64,000 bases of DNA from Corynebacterium urealyticum DSM 7109 (lineage in GTDB: Bacteria > Actinomycetota > Actinomycetes > Mycobacteriales > Mycobacteriaceae), in the NCBI RefSeq assembly GCF_000069945.1, contig NC_010545.1:1674001-1738000 (forward strand). The letters are read 5' to 3'. Below, piece after piece: positions 34,493 through 43,206 of the stretch (position 1 is the stretch's first letter; each line of letters starts with the position of its first letter). A program made the translations under genes and the position numbers. Below the pieces are notes generated by a model that saw only the letters and a list, made by a program, of their open reading frames with translations, did not search any database and was not told the DNA's origin.

Positions 34493-34670
34493 ATGCGCAC
34501 TTCGACACCCTGACTCTGTTTGCAGCGCGCTGGTGTCCCATGATCTGGCCAGAACTGGCCACTTACTACTCGCGTTGATCTTCGCTCAGCGGATTTCGTG
34601 CTCTGAGCGGAAAACCGCTCCCCACCAGTTAGTAGCTGATTTCTCAGTCCAACTAACGGGGAGCAGTTCA
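34493..34670 (-). mobile_element. Right part of the older IS3-family remnant with its terminal repeat
   Basis: 34645-34670 is the partner of the terminal repeat at 26317-26341 (reading inward TGAACTGCTCCCCGTTAGTT). It forms a second pairing with CTCCCCACCAGTTAG at 34619-34633. The coding content here is decayed; no frame can be matched to orfA with confidence. 34671-34805 shows no gene. Confidence 0.55.
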
Positions 34671-34805
34671 GTGGCGCGGGGCGGGGGCACATCTCTTTTT
34701 CTGTTTTCCCACCGCGTGCGGCGTAATGGGTATGAGGTAGAGCGATATGCAGTGTACAAACCGAAGGGTCAGCGGGCGGTTGTTTGTCTGATCTAGGATA
34801 TATCG

Positions 34806-34831
34806 GGGAGTTCAAGTCTCCCCAGGCGCAC
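34806..34831 (+). repeat. attR: right direct repeat of the tRNA-Leu island
   Basis: Exact 26-base copy of the tRNA-Leu 3' end at 24530-24555. No tRNA 5' part precedes it, so it is not a gene. It marks the right border of the island and the original chromosomal tRNA end. Confidence 0.9.
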
Positions 34832-34845
34832 CATATTTTCCCTCG

Positions 34846-34880
34846 TGACCGCCGGATTTTCTCATCCGGCGGTCATTTGG
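34846..34880 (+). terminator. Original tRNA-Leu terminator
   Basis: TGACCGCCGGA pairs perfectly with TCCGGCGGTCA around an AT-rich loop, then TTTGG. It lies 15 bases after attR, where the tRNA terminator stood before the island came in. Confidence 0.65.
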
Positions 34881-34912
34881 ATTCGCCCCCGCCGTGGGTA
34901 GACTCGGGAGTT

Positions 34913-35356
34913 GTGAAGGAATCGCGCGAAAACCAGGATCCGCAGGAGCCCTTTCCCCTGCGCGTGCGCATTGTGCAGATCATCTTTCTCGCACTCGGCG
35001 TCATCGCCACGCTGCTACTCGCGTGGTGGCAATATGAACGCTGGCAATCCACCAGCGGCTCCTTCCAGAACTTGGGCTATGCGCTCCAGTGGCCGATCTT
35101 CGGCATCTTCCTTATCGTCACCTACCGCAAGTACATCGAATACGAGCGGGAGCGCCTACTCGGCGACGACGAGGCCGCCGTCGAAAAATACGCGGAAGAC
35201 CAGCTCACCGAGGTCCCGGAAGACTTCCTGGCCCCCAGCGCAACGAGGGAATCCGAGACCGCGGAGGTTTTCGAGGATCACCGCAGGCGGGATGCCCGCT
35301 CGGCACCGCTACCAGCCCAGGAAGAACGAAGGAAGCGCCAGGCCAACGAGGGCTAG
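34913..35356 (+). CDS. Conserved corynebacterial-type membrane protein, unknown function
   Basis: 147 residues from GTG 34913. A longer frame running back into attR is rejected because that DNA is island and tRNA sequence. Two membrane helices (about 16-36 and 53-70) are followed by a cytoplasmic, acidic then basic tail (about 75-147; ERERLLGDDEAAVEKYAED near its start). A DUF3817 gene follows after 54 bases, probably in the same operon. No function can be given. Confidence 0.7.
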   Translation: MKESRENQDPQEPFPLRVRIVQIIFLALGVIATLLLAWWQYERWQSTSGSFQNLGYALQWPIFGIFLIVTYRKYIEYERERLLGDDEAAVEKYAEDQLTEVPEDFLAPSATRESETAEVFEDHRRRDARSAPLPAQEERRKRQANEG

Positions 35357-35410
35357 CGCCCGCACGCCCGATTCCCGATAATCCACCCAACCGTAGAGGG
35401 AGAACAAGAG

Positions 35411-35791
35411 ATGACGCAGCCAGCCTCGCCCCAGCCAGCGGGCGCCAAGATCCACCCGGCACGCCAGCAACGGGTCGCTAAGGCCCTGAAGTGGTACTCG
35501 GTCATGGCGATCGCCACCGGTATCTGGCTGCTCGTGCTGGTCGTGGAGATGATCTTCAAGTACCTGATCCTGGGCAGCGATAACACCCCGGCCTGGTTCT
35601 CCTATATCGGCCCAGCTCACGGCATTTTCTTCATGCTCTACTGCATCACCTGCCTGGACCTGGGCACAAAGGCGCGCTGGGAGCCCAGCAAGTGGCTGAC
35701 CACCATCCTCGCCGGCGTGGTCCCGCTGCTGAGCTTCTTCGTCGAGCACAAGCGTCGCGTCGAGGTGAAGAAAGCCTTCGCGCTGAGCTAA
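35411..35791 (+). CDS. DUF3817 integral membrane protein
   Basis: 126 residues, ATG behind GAGGGAGAACAAG. Three membrane segments (about 30-50, 63-83 and 97-112) with the family-typical ALKWYSVMAIATGIWLL start and FVEHKRR end. Function unknown. A GGGGGG/CCCCCC hairpin (35796-35811) follows the stop and may end transcription between the convergent genes. Confidence 0.8.
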   Translation: MTQPASPQPAGAKIHPARQQRVAKALKWYSVMAIATGIWLLVLVVEMIFKYLILGSDNTPAWFSYIGPAHGIFFMLYCITCLDLGTKARWEPSKWLTTILAGVVPLLSFFVEHKRRVEVKKAFALS

Positions 35792-35819
35792 GCCCGGGGG
35801 GGCAATCCCCCCGCCTGGA

Positions 35820-37175
35820 TTAATCGCCCGGTGCAGTTTCGATCTGCGCCGCGGCGATTTCTTTTTGCGTCGGCTGCTGGCGCAACTCTTCCGGGCTGGA
35901 GGTATCCGGCCAGCTGCGCTGCAGGCAGGCCAGAATCGCGACCGCCGCGGCCTCCGTGGCCACCGGCAGCGTCCCCAGATCAGGCAGGAAGCCCGGGTTG
36001 TGGTTCGTCGGAATATCGATATCTAGCCGGCCCGCTTCCTCGGCCCGCTGCCACTGGCGCCGCGGCGTAATGCCCACGGTCCACAGCAGATAAGGCACCC
36101 CGAAGTGCTTCGGGATCACCGAGAAATCCTCGGAGGCCGTCCACGGCTCCATGTCCAGGCTGTTCTTGCTGAAGCGCTCGTCGAAGGCGGGCCGCACGGT
36201 CTCGAAGGCCTCGGCCGCATTGTCGGTCGCCCCCAGCATGCCGACGAATTTAAAGCTCGGCTCCCGATCCGCGCCCGCTGCCTGAGCCTCGGCGCGCACG
36301 ATCCGCTTGATCGCGGCCACCACGCGCTTGCGCAGATCCTCGTCGTAGAAGCGGCAGCTCAGAGAGATCTTCGCCGAGTCCGGGATCACGTTATTGGCCT
36401 TACCCGCCTCCACGGACGCGACCGTGACCACGGCGAACTGGCCTGGCGGAACCTCCCGGGACACGATCGTCTGCAGGCGCATCACGGTGGATGCGGCCAG
36501 CACCACCGGGTCGACCGAACGGTGCGGCATAGAGGCGTGCGCGCCGCGCCCGTACAGGGTGATCTCGATGGTGGTCGAGGAGGTCATCACCGGGCCCGGC
36601 GCGGTGTAGATCTCGCCCGCAGGCCCCGCGACGACGTGCTGAGCCAGGCACACATCCGGGCGCGGAATGATCTGGTCCAGCCCATCGGAGACCATGCGGT
36701 GCGCACCCACCGCGGCCTCCTCCGCGGGCTGAAAGAGCGCGATGACGGTGCCGGACCAGTCCTGCCGCGTCGCATCCAGGATCGCCATGGCACCCAGCAG
36801 CGAGCTGGTGTGGTGGTCGTGGCCGCAGGCGTGCATCGTCGGCACTCGCTGGCCCTCCGCGTTGAGCTGGGAATGCTTCGAGCCGTAGTCCACCTCGGTG
36901 GCTTCGGCGACGGGCAGGCCATCGAAGTCCGCGCGCATCAGCACCGTCGGGCCGTCGCCGTTGCGCAGCACCGCGGTGATGCCGTAGCCGCCGATGCCGG
37001 TCGTGACCGCCCAGTCGGGGAAGCGCCGCAGCTCCTCCTCGATGCGCTGGGCTGTCTGCTCCTCCGCCCCAGAGAGCTCTGGGTGGGCGTGGAGGTACTT
37101 ATAGAGGTCCTCCTGCCAGCTCAGATCCGCCGCAGCGTTGGCGACGATCGTGCTCGGGGTGGATGGAGGGGTCAC
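35820..37175 (-). CDS. M20D-family amidohydrolase (N-acyl amino acid hydrolase type)
   Basis: 451 residues from GTG 37175, with GAAAGGAA upstream. Metal-binding motif MHACGHDHH (H115, C117, H119, H121), E152/E153 in QPAEEA, H180 in LAQHV and a late His in TNHNPGF; dimerisation domain with GRGAHASMPH. The layout follows M20D aminoacylases and is close, as I recall the sequence, to the corynebacterial N-alpha-acyl-glutamine aminoacylase AgaA, which frees odour acids on skin. The substrate here is not proven. The C-terminus is extended by ~40 residues. Confidence 0.8.
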   Translation of the reverse strand: MTPPSTPSTIVANAAADLSWQEDLYKYLHAHPELSGAEEQTAQRIEEELRRFPDWAVTTGIGGYGITAVLRNGDGPTVLMRADFDGLPVAEATEVDYGSKHSQLNAEGQRVPTMHACGHDHHTSSLLGAMAILDATRQDWSGTVIALFQPAEEAAVGAHRMVSDGLDQIIPRPDVCLAQHVVAGPAGEIYTAPGPVMTSSTTIEITLYGRGAHASMPHRSVDPVVLAASTVMRLQTIVSREVPPGQFAVVTVASVEAGKANNVIPDSAKISLSCRFYDEDLRKRVVAAIKRIVRAEAQAAGADREPSFKFVGMLGATDNAAEAFETVRPAFDERFSKNSLDMEPWTASEDFSVIPKHFGVPYLLWTVGITPRRQWQRAEEAGRLDIDIPTNHNPGFLPDLGTLPVATEAAAVAILACLQRSWPDTSSPEELRQQPTQKEIAAAQIETAPGD

Positions 37176-37257
37176 GGTGCACTTCCTTTCTTGCGTTCGA
37201 ACTTATTGCGCGCTGGGTGCCCCGGTGGCGTTTTCGCTCGGGCGGGACCTGGCTGGT

Positions 37258-37896
37258 CTACTGCGCGGACTGAGCCAGCACACGCAGCGCCGGGACCAGC
37301 TGCTGCAGCGCCTTGCCGCGGTGGGAGAGCTCGTCCTTACGCTCCGGGGTGAGCTCAGCCGAGGACTGGCCCGGCGCTTCCGCAGGTTCGAAGAGCGGGT
37401 CGTAGCCGAAGCCGTTGGTGCCCTGCTCAGCACGCAGAATCCGGCCCTCCCACTCGCCGGTGACTGCCACCTCGGGCTCCAGGTCGGCGGCGTCGGCAAT
37501 TTCGGCGGGAACAGCGAGCACGCAGGAGGAGACGAATCGGGCGCCACGTCGGTCGTCGGGAACATCGGAGAGCTGGGCTAGCAGCAGCCGGTTGTTCTCG
37601 GCGTCCTCCCCGTGGGCACCGCACCAGCGGGCAGACAGCACCCCGGGCATGCCGTTGAGTGCGTCGACAGCGAGGCCGGAATCATCCGCAACGGTGGGCA
37701 GGCCAGCATTCCGCACCCCGTCGAGGGCCTTGATCCGGGCGTTGGCCTCAAACGTCGCGCCAGTCTCCGGGGTCTCCGGATACTCCGGCACGTCCGCGAG
37801 GCTGAGCAGCTCGATGCCCTCGACGTTCGCCGCCGCGAGCACCCGCTGCAGCTCCGCGAGCTTCTTCTTATTTCTGGACGCCACCAGCACCTGCAT
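37258..37896 (-). CDS. rdgB: Non-canonical purine NTP pyrophosphatase (RdgB/HAM1)
   Basis: 212 residues. The HAM1 family start (VLVASRNKKKLAELQRVL), TGATFEANARIKA, VADDSGLAVDALNGMPGVLSAR and NGFGYDPLF are all present. It hydrolyses ITP, XTP and their deoxy forms, keeping damaged purines out of DNA and RNA. It follows rph by 34 bases on the same strand, a common actinobacterial arrangement. Confidence 0.95.
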   Translation of the reverse strand: MQVLVASRNKKKLAELQRVLAAANVEGIELLSLADVPEYPETPETGATFEANARIKALDGVRNAGLPTVADDSGLAVDALNGMPGVLSARWCGAHGEDAENNRLLLAQLSDVPDDRRGARFVSSCVLAVPAEIADAADLEPEVAVTGEWEGRILRAEQGTNGFGYDPLFEPAEAPGQSSAELTPERKDELSHRGKALQQLVPALRVLAQSAQ

Positions 37897-37930
37897 TGCG
37901 TCCTCCTTCCGCGTGGTCTGTGGGGGGTTT

Positions 37931-38704
37931 CTAGAGCGTGACCGGGCCCGAAGCCGGGTCGGTATTCAGCGCGCGCTCTTGCAGCTCGATCAGCTGGTGC
38001 AGACCACCTTCTGCCAGGTCCAGCATCGTGTTGAGCTCCGCGCGGTCGAACTCCGCGGCCTCGCCAGTGCCCTGGATCTCTACGAAGCGGCCGGCCTTGG
38101 TCATCACGACGTTCATGTCCACGTCCGCCCGCGAGTCCTCCTCATAGGGCAGGTCGAGGCAGGCCACGCCATCGATGATGCCCACGGAGACGGCGGCGAC
38201 GGGGGCGCGCAGCGGCTTGCCCGGCACGACACCCTGCTCCTGCAGGTAGGCCAGGGCATCGGCGAGGGCGACGTAGGCACCGGTGATCGCGGCGGTGCGG
38301 GTGCCACCGTCGGCCTGCAGGACATCGCAGTCGATGGCGATGGTGTTCTCCCCCAGCTCGGTCAGATCCACGGCGGCGCGCAGGGCGCGGCCAACCAGGC
38401 GGGAAATCTCGTGGGTGCGGCCCTTGACCTTGCCCCGCATGGACTCGCGCGGCATGCGCTCGTGGGTAGCAGAGGGCAGCATCGCGTACTCCGCGGTCAG
38501 CCAGCCCTCGCCGGAGTCCCGCTTGAAGCGTGGCACGCCGAGCTCCACGCTGGCGGTGCACATCACCCGGGTGTTCCCGAATTCGACGAGCACGCTGCCT
38601 GCCGGGTTGGTGGTGAACCGGCGGGTGATTCGGATGTCGCGCAGCTGGTCGACGCTGCGTCCATCGGCGCGGGTATGGGTGCTTTGTTCTGGCGTATTAG
38701 ACAT
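37931..38704 (-). CDS. rph: Ribonuclease PH
   Basis: 257 residues. Typical RNase [17 protein letters not shown] at the start, [19 protein letters not shown], and [15 protein letters not shown] in the middle, then [21 protein letters not shown], the phosphate-binding region. It trims tRNA 3' ends phosphorolytically. Upstream an MBL-fold gene ends 21 bases before its start, so mbl-rph-rdgB form one operon. Confidence 0.96.
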   Translation of the reverse strand: MSNTPEQSTHTRADGRSVDQLRDIRITRRFTTNPAGSVLVEFGNTRVMCTASVELGVPRFKRDSGEGWLTAEYAMLPSATHERMPRESMRGKVKGRTHEISRLVGRALRAAVDLTELGENTIAIDCDVLQADGGTRTAAITGAYVALADALAYLQEQGVVPGKPLRAPVAAVSVGIIDGVACLDLPYEEDSRADVDMNVVMTKAGRFVEIQGTGEAAEFDRAELNTMLDLAEGGLHQLIELQERALNTDPASGPVTL

Positions 38705-38725
38705 GCCAGCCAGTGTAGCGGGCGC

Positions 38726-39532
38726 TTAGTGCTGCTCGCTGATGCGCAGACCCGGCCGGGCAACCTCGATGGGGCCCGTGTAGTGGCGGGCGGCTGCTGC
38801 GACGGTGGCGGCCTTATCCCCCCATGGCGGAATGTGGGTCAAAACGAGCCGACCCACGCCCGCTGCCTGGGCGGCCTCGCCGGCCTCCGCGCCGGAGAGG
38901 TGCATGCCCTCCGGCATGGTCGCTCCCCCATCGCCCCAGGTTGCCTCGCAGACGAGGACGTCCGCCCCCGCGGCGATGCGCGCCAGGGCCGGGGTTGGCG
39001 CGGTGTCCCCGCTGTAGACCACGGAGAAGCCGGAGGAGTCCTCGAAGCGGATAATGTAGGCCTCGGTGGGGTGAATGGCGTCCACCGCATAGATCCGCAG
39101 GTCACCGATTGTGTGATGCGGCCAGGTCTCGGCATCGAAATCGCTCTCCGGCCCGACAACGTGGTCAAGGACCTCGAAGGTGTCGGTGAGGTCGTCCGGC
39201 GCCTCCGGGGAGTCGGCGCTTGCTTGCCCGATGTGCTTGGCGGCAATACTCGGCCCGATCAGCTTGTGGCGGGTACTCGCCGGCGCAAAGGGGTGGTAGC
39301 GGCGCCACACCAGCAGGCTCGGGACGTCCGAGCAGTGGTCGGCGTGCATGTGGGAGAGGACGACGTGGCAGTCGGAGGGATCGATCCCCTCATAGCGCTG
39401 CATCTGCTTGAGCACCCCCGAGCCCAGGTCCACGACCACGCCCTCACCCGCTGCGCTGCGCAGGAAATACCCCGAGGCCGCGGCCGAGGGGCCGGGCACG
39501 CTTCCGGAACAACCCAACACAAGCATCTCCAT
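38726..39532 (-). CDS. MBL-fold metal-dependent hydrolase
   Basis: 268 residues from ATG 39532; GTG 39550 and an ATG six bases on are alternatives. The motif HMHADHCSD is the metallo-beta-lactamase zinc site. Other ligands lie in YSGDTAPTP and VLTHIPPW. The start LVLGCSGSVPGPSAAASGY matches the actinobacterial group near Rv1339, reported to act on cyclic nucleotides. Activity here is unproven. Confidence 0.82.
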   Translation of the reverse strand: MEMLVLGCSGSVPGPSAAASGYFLRSAAGEGVVVDLGSGVLKQMQRYEGIDPSDCHVVLSHMHADHCSDVPSLLVWRRYHPFAPASTRHKLIGPSIAAKHIGQASADSPEAPDDLTDTFEVLDHVVGPESDFDAETWPHHTIGDLRIYAVDAIHPTEAYIIRFEDSSGFSVVYSGDTAPTPALARIAAGADVLVCEATWGDGGATMPEGMHLSGAEAGEAAQAAGVGRLVLTHIPPWGDKAATVAAAARHYTGPIEVARPGLRISEQH

Positions 39533-39660
39533 AAGTGGATATTGTTTCACGATGCCCGGCGTTTTTCGATATTTGGGCAAGCTTTAGATCAGGTTTCCTT
39601 CAGCGGGGCGGTTTCCGGGCTGTCCAGGACCAACTCCGGAGCGATTCCGTCGCGCCCCAA

Positions 39661-39696
39661 GGGTTAGCGCAGGGGTTAGCGCAGGGACTAGCGCAG
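39661..39696. repeat. Three tandem 12-base repeats over the murI stop codon
   Basis: GGGTTAGCGCAG twice, then GGACTAGCGCAG. Each unit carries the same reverse-strand stop (CTA/TTA), and the third contains the murI stop at 39688-39690. Copy changes would leave the protein unaltered. Confidence 0.7.
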
Positions 39697-40554
39697 CAGC
39701 TCCGGGATCTGCGACACACTCGTGATCTTCGGCCCCAAGAAGCGCTGTGCGAGTTGCGCGAAGCGGTGCGGGTCCCCGGTGGATTCGAAGGACAAGGTGG
39801 CCTGGCGCTCCGGGTCGTTATCCGCCAGCTGCCCGCTTTCCGCCAGCGTGCGGTAGACCATCTTCGCGGTCTCCTCCGCGGAGTTCACCAGCGTGACGTC
39901 CTCCCCCATGACGAACTGGACCACCCCGGTGAGCAGCGGGTAGTGCGTGCACCCCAGCACCACGGTGTCCACCCCGGCCTCCTTCAGCGGCTCGAGGTAC
40001 CCCTCCGCCAACGCGTGGATCTGGCGACCCGAGGTGATCCCCCGCTCCACGAAGGGCACGAACTGCGGGCATGCCTGGGCAACGGCGGTAACGTCCGGAC
40101 TTGCGGCGAAGAGGTCCTGATAGGCCCCGGAGGTCACCGTCGCCTGCGTCCCGATCAGGCCGATGCGGTTGTTCCGGGATGCGGATACGGCGCGACGAAC
40201 CGCGGGGAGGATGACCTCGACGACCGGGATCGGGTAGCGCTCGCGGGCGTCGCGCATGAAGGCGGCGGAGGCGGTGTTGCAGGCGATGACGATCATCTTC
40301 ACCCCGCGGGCAACCAGCTCGTCGGCGACCATGCGGGCGTACTCGCGGACCTGCGCGATCGTCTTATCCCCATAAGGCGAGTTCGCGGTGTCCCCGATGT
40401 AGATGATGGATTCATGCGGCAGAAGGTCCACGATCGTGCGCGCCACGGTGAGCCCGCCGACCCCGGAGTCGAAGATCCCGATGGGCGCGTTGTTGTGGGA
40501 TTCCTGTTCCGGGGTACTGCCTGCCGCGCTGCCGCCGTCCGCCTGCTCCGCCAT
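39688..40554 (-). CDS. murI: Glutamate racemase
   Basis: 288 residues. Asp29 in [10 protein letters not shown], and the two catalytic cysteines C92 (ACNTASA) and C202 (GCTHYPLL), are in place. It makes D-glutamate for peptidoglycan. A hydrophilic N-terminal extension of ~20 residues precedes the conserved core; a start nearer the core lacks an obvious site. It is on the same strand as the rhomboid and MBL genes. Confidence 0.95.
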   Translation of the reverse strand: MAEQADGGSAAGSTPEQESHNNAPIGIFDSGVGGLTVARTIVDLLPHESIIYIGDTANSPYGDKTIAQVREYARMVADELVARGVKMIVIACNTASAAFMRDARERYPIPVVEVILPAVRRAVSASRNNRIGLIGTQATVTSGAYQDLFAASPDVTAVAQACPQFVPFVERGITSGRQIHALAEGYLEPLKEAGVDTVVLGCTHYPLLTGVVQFVMGEDVTLVNSAEETAKMVYRTLAESGQLADNDPERQATLSFESTGDPHRFAQLAQRFLGPKITSVSQIPELLR

Positions 40555-40663
40555 GTGCTTACTCGGTCCTTCCTTCGTCGTTCTCGCTGTTTTAGTTTAA
40601 TGACGTCGCTCACGGCCCCAAGCAACCGTGCGCCGGCCGCGTCCTGGGGTTGGTCGGCCGTGG

Positions 40664-41248
40664 CTACATGCCGAGGGAGGCACGGCCTGCGGTGCGCACG
40701 GCACGGGTGGCGGTGGGCATCTTCGGCATCAGCCAGGCGGCGAGAATGCCGGCCAGCGCCCCGCAGAGGTGCCCCTGCCAGCTAATAGCCTGGTCGGTGG
40801 GTAGAATCCCGGTCCACAGGGAGCCGTAGAGCAACAGCACCACGACCCCACCGGCCAGCTGGCTGAGCTTCTTGGTGAAGAGCCCCCGGGTGATGAGAAA
40901 AGCGACCCAGCCGTAGATCATGCCGGAGGCGCCCACGTGAACGGTGCCCGCACCACCAATGAGCCAGGTCCCCACCCCGCTGGCGAGCAGGATGATCAGG
41001 GAGCTGCGCCAAAAGACGCGTCTGCCTGACCAGCAGATCATCGTGATCAGCACAACCGCAGTCATGGAGTTGGCGATGAGGTGATCCCAGCCCCCGTGCA
41101 GAAAAGGCGCGGCGAACACGCCCAGGAGGCCGTAAGGGTCGCCGGGCCGGATGCCGAAGGCGTTAAGCCCGTAGCCCAGCATCATGTTGATGACCTGGAC
41201 AATCCAGGCCACTCCCACGAGCCGCAGGGCGAAAGCGAGGTTCTGCAT
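40664..41248 (-). CDS. Rhomboid-family intramembrane serine protease
   Basis: 194 residues from ATG 41248, behind AGGAG with eight bases spacing; an ATG 30 bases upstream gives 11 more residues without this site. Six membrane segments. Catalytic dyad S109 (GASG) and H160 (WQGHLCGALAG), with the HxxxN motif (H56, N60) that supports the oxyanion. It cleaves membrane proteins within the bilayer; the substrate is unknown. It lies next to murI as in other corynebacteria. Confidence 0.9.
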   Translation of the reverse strand: MQNLAFALRLVGVAWIVQVINMMLGYGLNAFGIRPGDPYGLLGVFAAPFLHGGWDHLIANSMTAVVLITMICWSGRRVFWRSSLIILLASGVGTWLIGGAGTVHVGASGMIYGWVAFLITRGLFTKKLSQLAGGVVVLLLYGSLWTGILPTDQAISWQGHLCGALAGILAAWLMPKMPTATRAVRTAGRASLGM

Positions 41249-41316
41249 GTTCAGGCTCCTGAACTTGAGGGATGGCATCACCCCGGCGCGGTGACGGGGT
41301 AACGCCGTGGGGCTCT

Positions 41317-42486
41317 TTAACAGCCCACGATACTGCGCCAGGAGGGATGCTCGTAGGCGGGCTCTGCCGCCAGCACGGCGTGCACGATGGCCCGTTCCAC
41401 GCAGTTGGCGGCCGTGGCGGCGAGCACCGACATGCCGACGGCGTCCACGCTGCCACTCCGGGTGCCGGTGGCCAGCCCGAAGAGGGTATCCCCGTCCATG
41501 GGCATGTGGGCCGGGCGGATCGCGCGCGCCAGGCCGTCGTGGGCGGAGAGTGCCAGGCGCTTGGCCTGCGCCTTGGTGAGCGGGGCGTCCGTTGCGACCA
41601 CGCCAATGGTGGTGTTCAGCTGTGGGCTGTCGCTACCGGGCTGCCCGTCGCCCGGTGCGGGGAACTTGGTGCCCGCGAGGTTCATTCCGCGCAAGTGCGC
41701 CGCGGCCTCGTCGGAGACCGGCGTGGTCGACGCCGCGCCGAACTCACCGGCCAGCTCCGAGTCGAAACCCCACAGTCGCCCGGAGGCGGGGTTAAAGACC
41801 GCGCCCTGCGGGTTGACGACGATACCCGCGGCCACCGTCGCCCCGCTGAGCGCCGCCAGCTCGCCCGGCAGCTCCGGGAGCACCGCGCTGGCCTGCCCGA
41901 ATCCGCCCTTCAGGGCGCCGGCGGAGGCGCCCAACCCCGCACCGAGATTGCCCGATGCGGTAGCGGCGGCAAGTGCAGAATCATCGTCGCCCTGCCCGGC
42001 TACTGATTCCCCGTCGCGGGCGATGCTCGCGCTGCGCAGCGCGACCTCGGCGGCCGCCGCGCCGGTCGCCGCGCTAGGGCGGGAGCCCCAGCGACCCAGC
42101 AGCAGGTCGAAGATCACAGCACCTGGCACGATCGGCACGATCTTCTCAGGCGCCTCCTCCCCCAGCACGGGGAAGCCGATGCCCGCTGCCTCCAGGGCGG
42201 CCATCGCACCGTCGGCGGCGGCGAGGCCGTAGGCGGAGCCGCCGCACAGTGCGATGGCGTGAACCCGGTCGACCGTATTGTGTGGCTCCAGCAGATCCGT
42301 CTCGCGGGTGCCGGGCCCGCCACCCCGCACGTCGACCGAGGCAACTGCCCCGGCGGGTACGGCGATAATCGTGGCCCCAGAGTCTCCAGCGCCACCCTCA
42401 CTGATCGCGTGGCCCACGCCGAGGCCACGGACGTCCATAAGGGAGTTGCTGGGCCCCGGCTGGGCGGCGAACAATTCGGTGGACAT
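41317..42486 (-). CDS. P1-family (S58/NylC-like) self-processing hydrolase
   Basis: 389 residues from ATG 42486, two bases after the DUF2017 stop. The alpha-beta-beta-alpha fold of the DmpA/NylC group is suggested by VGHAISEGGAGDSGATII, CGGSAYGLAAADG and a likely autocleavage site at Asn291-Thr292 (QLNTTIGVVATDA), which would expose Thr as N-terminal nucleophile. Natural substrates are unknown; relatives cut beta- or D-peptides and nylon oligomers. Confidence 0.85.
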   Translation of the reverse strand: MSTELFAAQPGPSNSLMDVRGLGVGHAISEGGAGDSGATIIAVPAGAVASVDVRGGGPGTRETDLLEPHNTVDRVHAIALCGGSAYGLAAADGAMAALEAAGIGFPVLGEEAPEKIVPIVPGAVIFDLLLGRWGSRPSAATGAAAAEVALRSASIARDGESVAGQGDDDSALAAATASGNLGAGLGASAGALKGGFGQASAVLPELPGELAALSGATVAAGIVVNPQGAVFNPASGRLWGFDSELAGEFGAASTTPVSDEAAAHLRGMNLAGTKFPAPGDGQPGSDSPQLNTTIGVVATDAPLTKAQAKRLALSAHDGLARAIRPAHMPMDGDTLFGLATGTRSGSVDAVGMSVLAATAANCVERAIVHAVLAAEPAYEHPSWRSIVGC

Positions 42487-42487
42487 C

Positions 42488-43162
42488 CTAAAACTCGCCT
42501 GTCGGGCGACCATCTGGGCCGGGTTTCCCCTTCGGCCCCTGGCCACTGCCGTCGTCTGGGTTCTGCGGACCGTCAGCGTCGGGGTTGTCCATCATCTCCG
42601 CCGGCGGCTCCCCCATCATCGCGCGCAGCAGGCTGTCCTGGTGAAAAGCCAGCCAGGAGGTCAGCTCCTTGGCCGCGTCAACCCGATCCGGTCCCTCAAG
42701 TCCGTGCAGCGCGGGCTGGCAGAGCTCGTGATAGTAGTTCCGCACGTCGTTGATAGCCGAGAGCCAGGGCTGGACTTCCTCCTGGCTCAGGGTGATGTTC
42801 ACCGAGCCATCCGGGCCGATGTGCTCTGCGATGAGCGCGAGGTTCATCAGCTTATTTTTGATGATCTCGGTCTCGTTGAGCTGCCGGGTTAGCGCGGCAT
42901 CTCCCTCGACCTTCTCGGCGCCGTCTGCGAAGAAGTCCGGCAGGAGTCGGGCAAGCGCCGGGCTGCTCGGGCGCTCCGAGTGGCCGCTGGCCATGCCGGT
43001 CAGCTCCGCCAGCTCATCCTTCGGCGCGGTGCGCACCCGCTCCATCAGGGCATCGGCGACGGTGGCGGCGCAGTTACCCAGGGTCTCCCGCTCCAGGGGG
43101 TTGAGCTGGGTGACAAAGCGCGTGCCACGCAGCATGCCGGTCTTCTTCTTCCACGGTTCCAT
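42488..43162 (-). CDS. DUF2017 protein
   Basis: 224 residues from ATG 43162, with GAGG upstream; a 25-residue longer frame is possible. Helical protein of the DUF2017 family (RFVTQLNPLERETLGN, INDVRNYYHEL), regularly encoded beside clpS in actinobacteria, as here (clpS 44 bases upstream). The C-terminus is a low-complexity Gly/Pro/Asp tail. Function unknown; a link to ClpS/ClpP proteolysis is by neighbourhood only. Confidence 0.85.
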   Translation of the reverse strand: MEPWKKKTGMLRGTRFVTQLNPLERETLGNCAATVADALMERVRTAPKDELAELTGMASGHSERPSSPALARLLPDFFADGAEKVEGDAALTRQLNETEIIKNKLMNLALIAEHIGPDGSVNITLSQEEVQPWLSAINDVRNYYHELCQPALHGLEGPDRVDAAKELTSWLAFHQDSLLRAMMGEPPAEMMDNPDADGPQNPDDGSGQGPKGKPGPDGRPTGEF

Positions 43163-43206
43163 CTGTGGGGAGTCCTCCTCACCTCGCGGGTGCTTACTAG
43201 CCCGTT

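Noticed and set aside
34426..34815. 129-residue minus-strand frame across the IS3 end and the island edge
   Set aside because: It joins an IS terminal repeat to decayed DNA without a ribosome binding site.
34806..34831. Possible second tRNA-Leu gene
   Set aside because: Only the last 25 bases of the tRNA are present; there is no anticodon or 5' half.
34784..34912. N-terminal extension of the membrane protein gene at 34913
   Set aside because: The extension is translated from island DNA, the tRNA repeat and its terminator, so it cannot be the native start.
37415..39667. 750-residue plus-strand frame opposite rdgB, rph and the MBL gene
   Set aside because: It spans three real genes on the other strand and has no recognisable domain.
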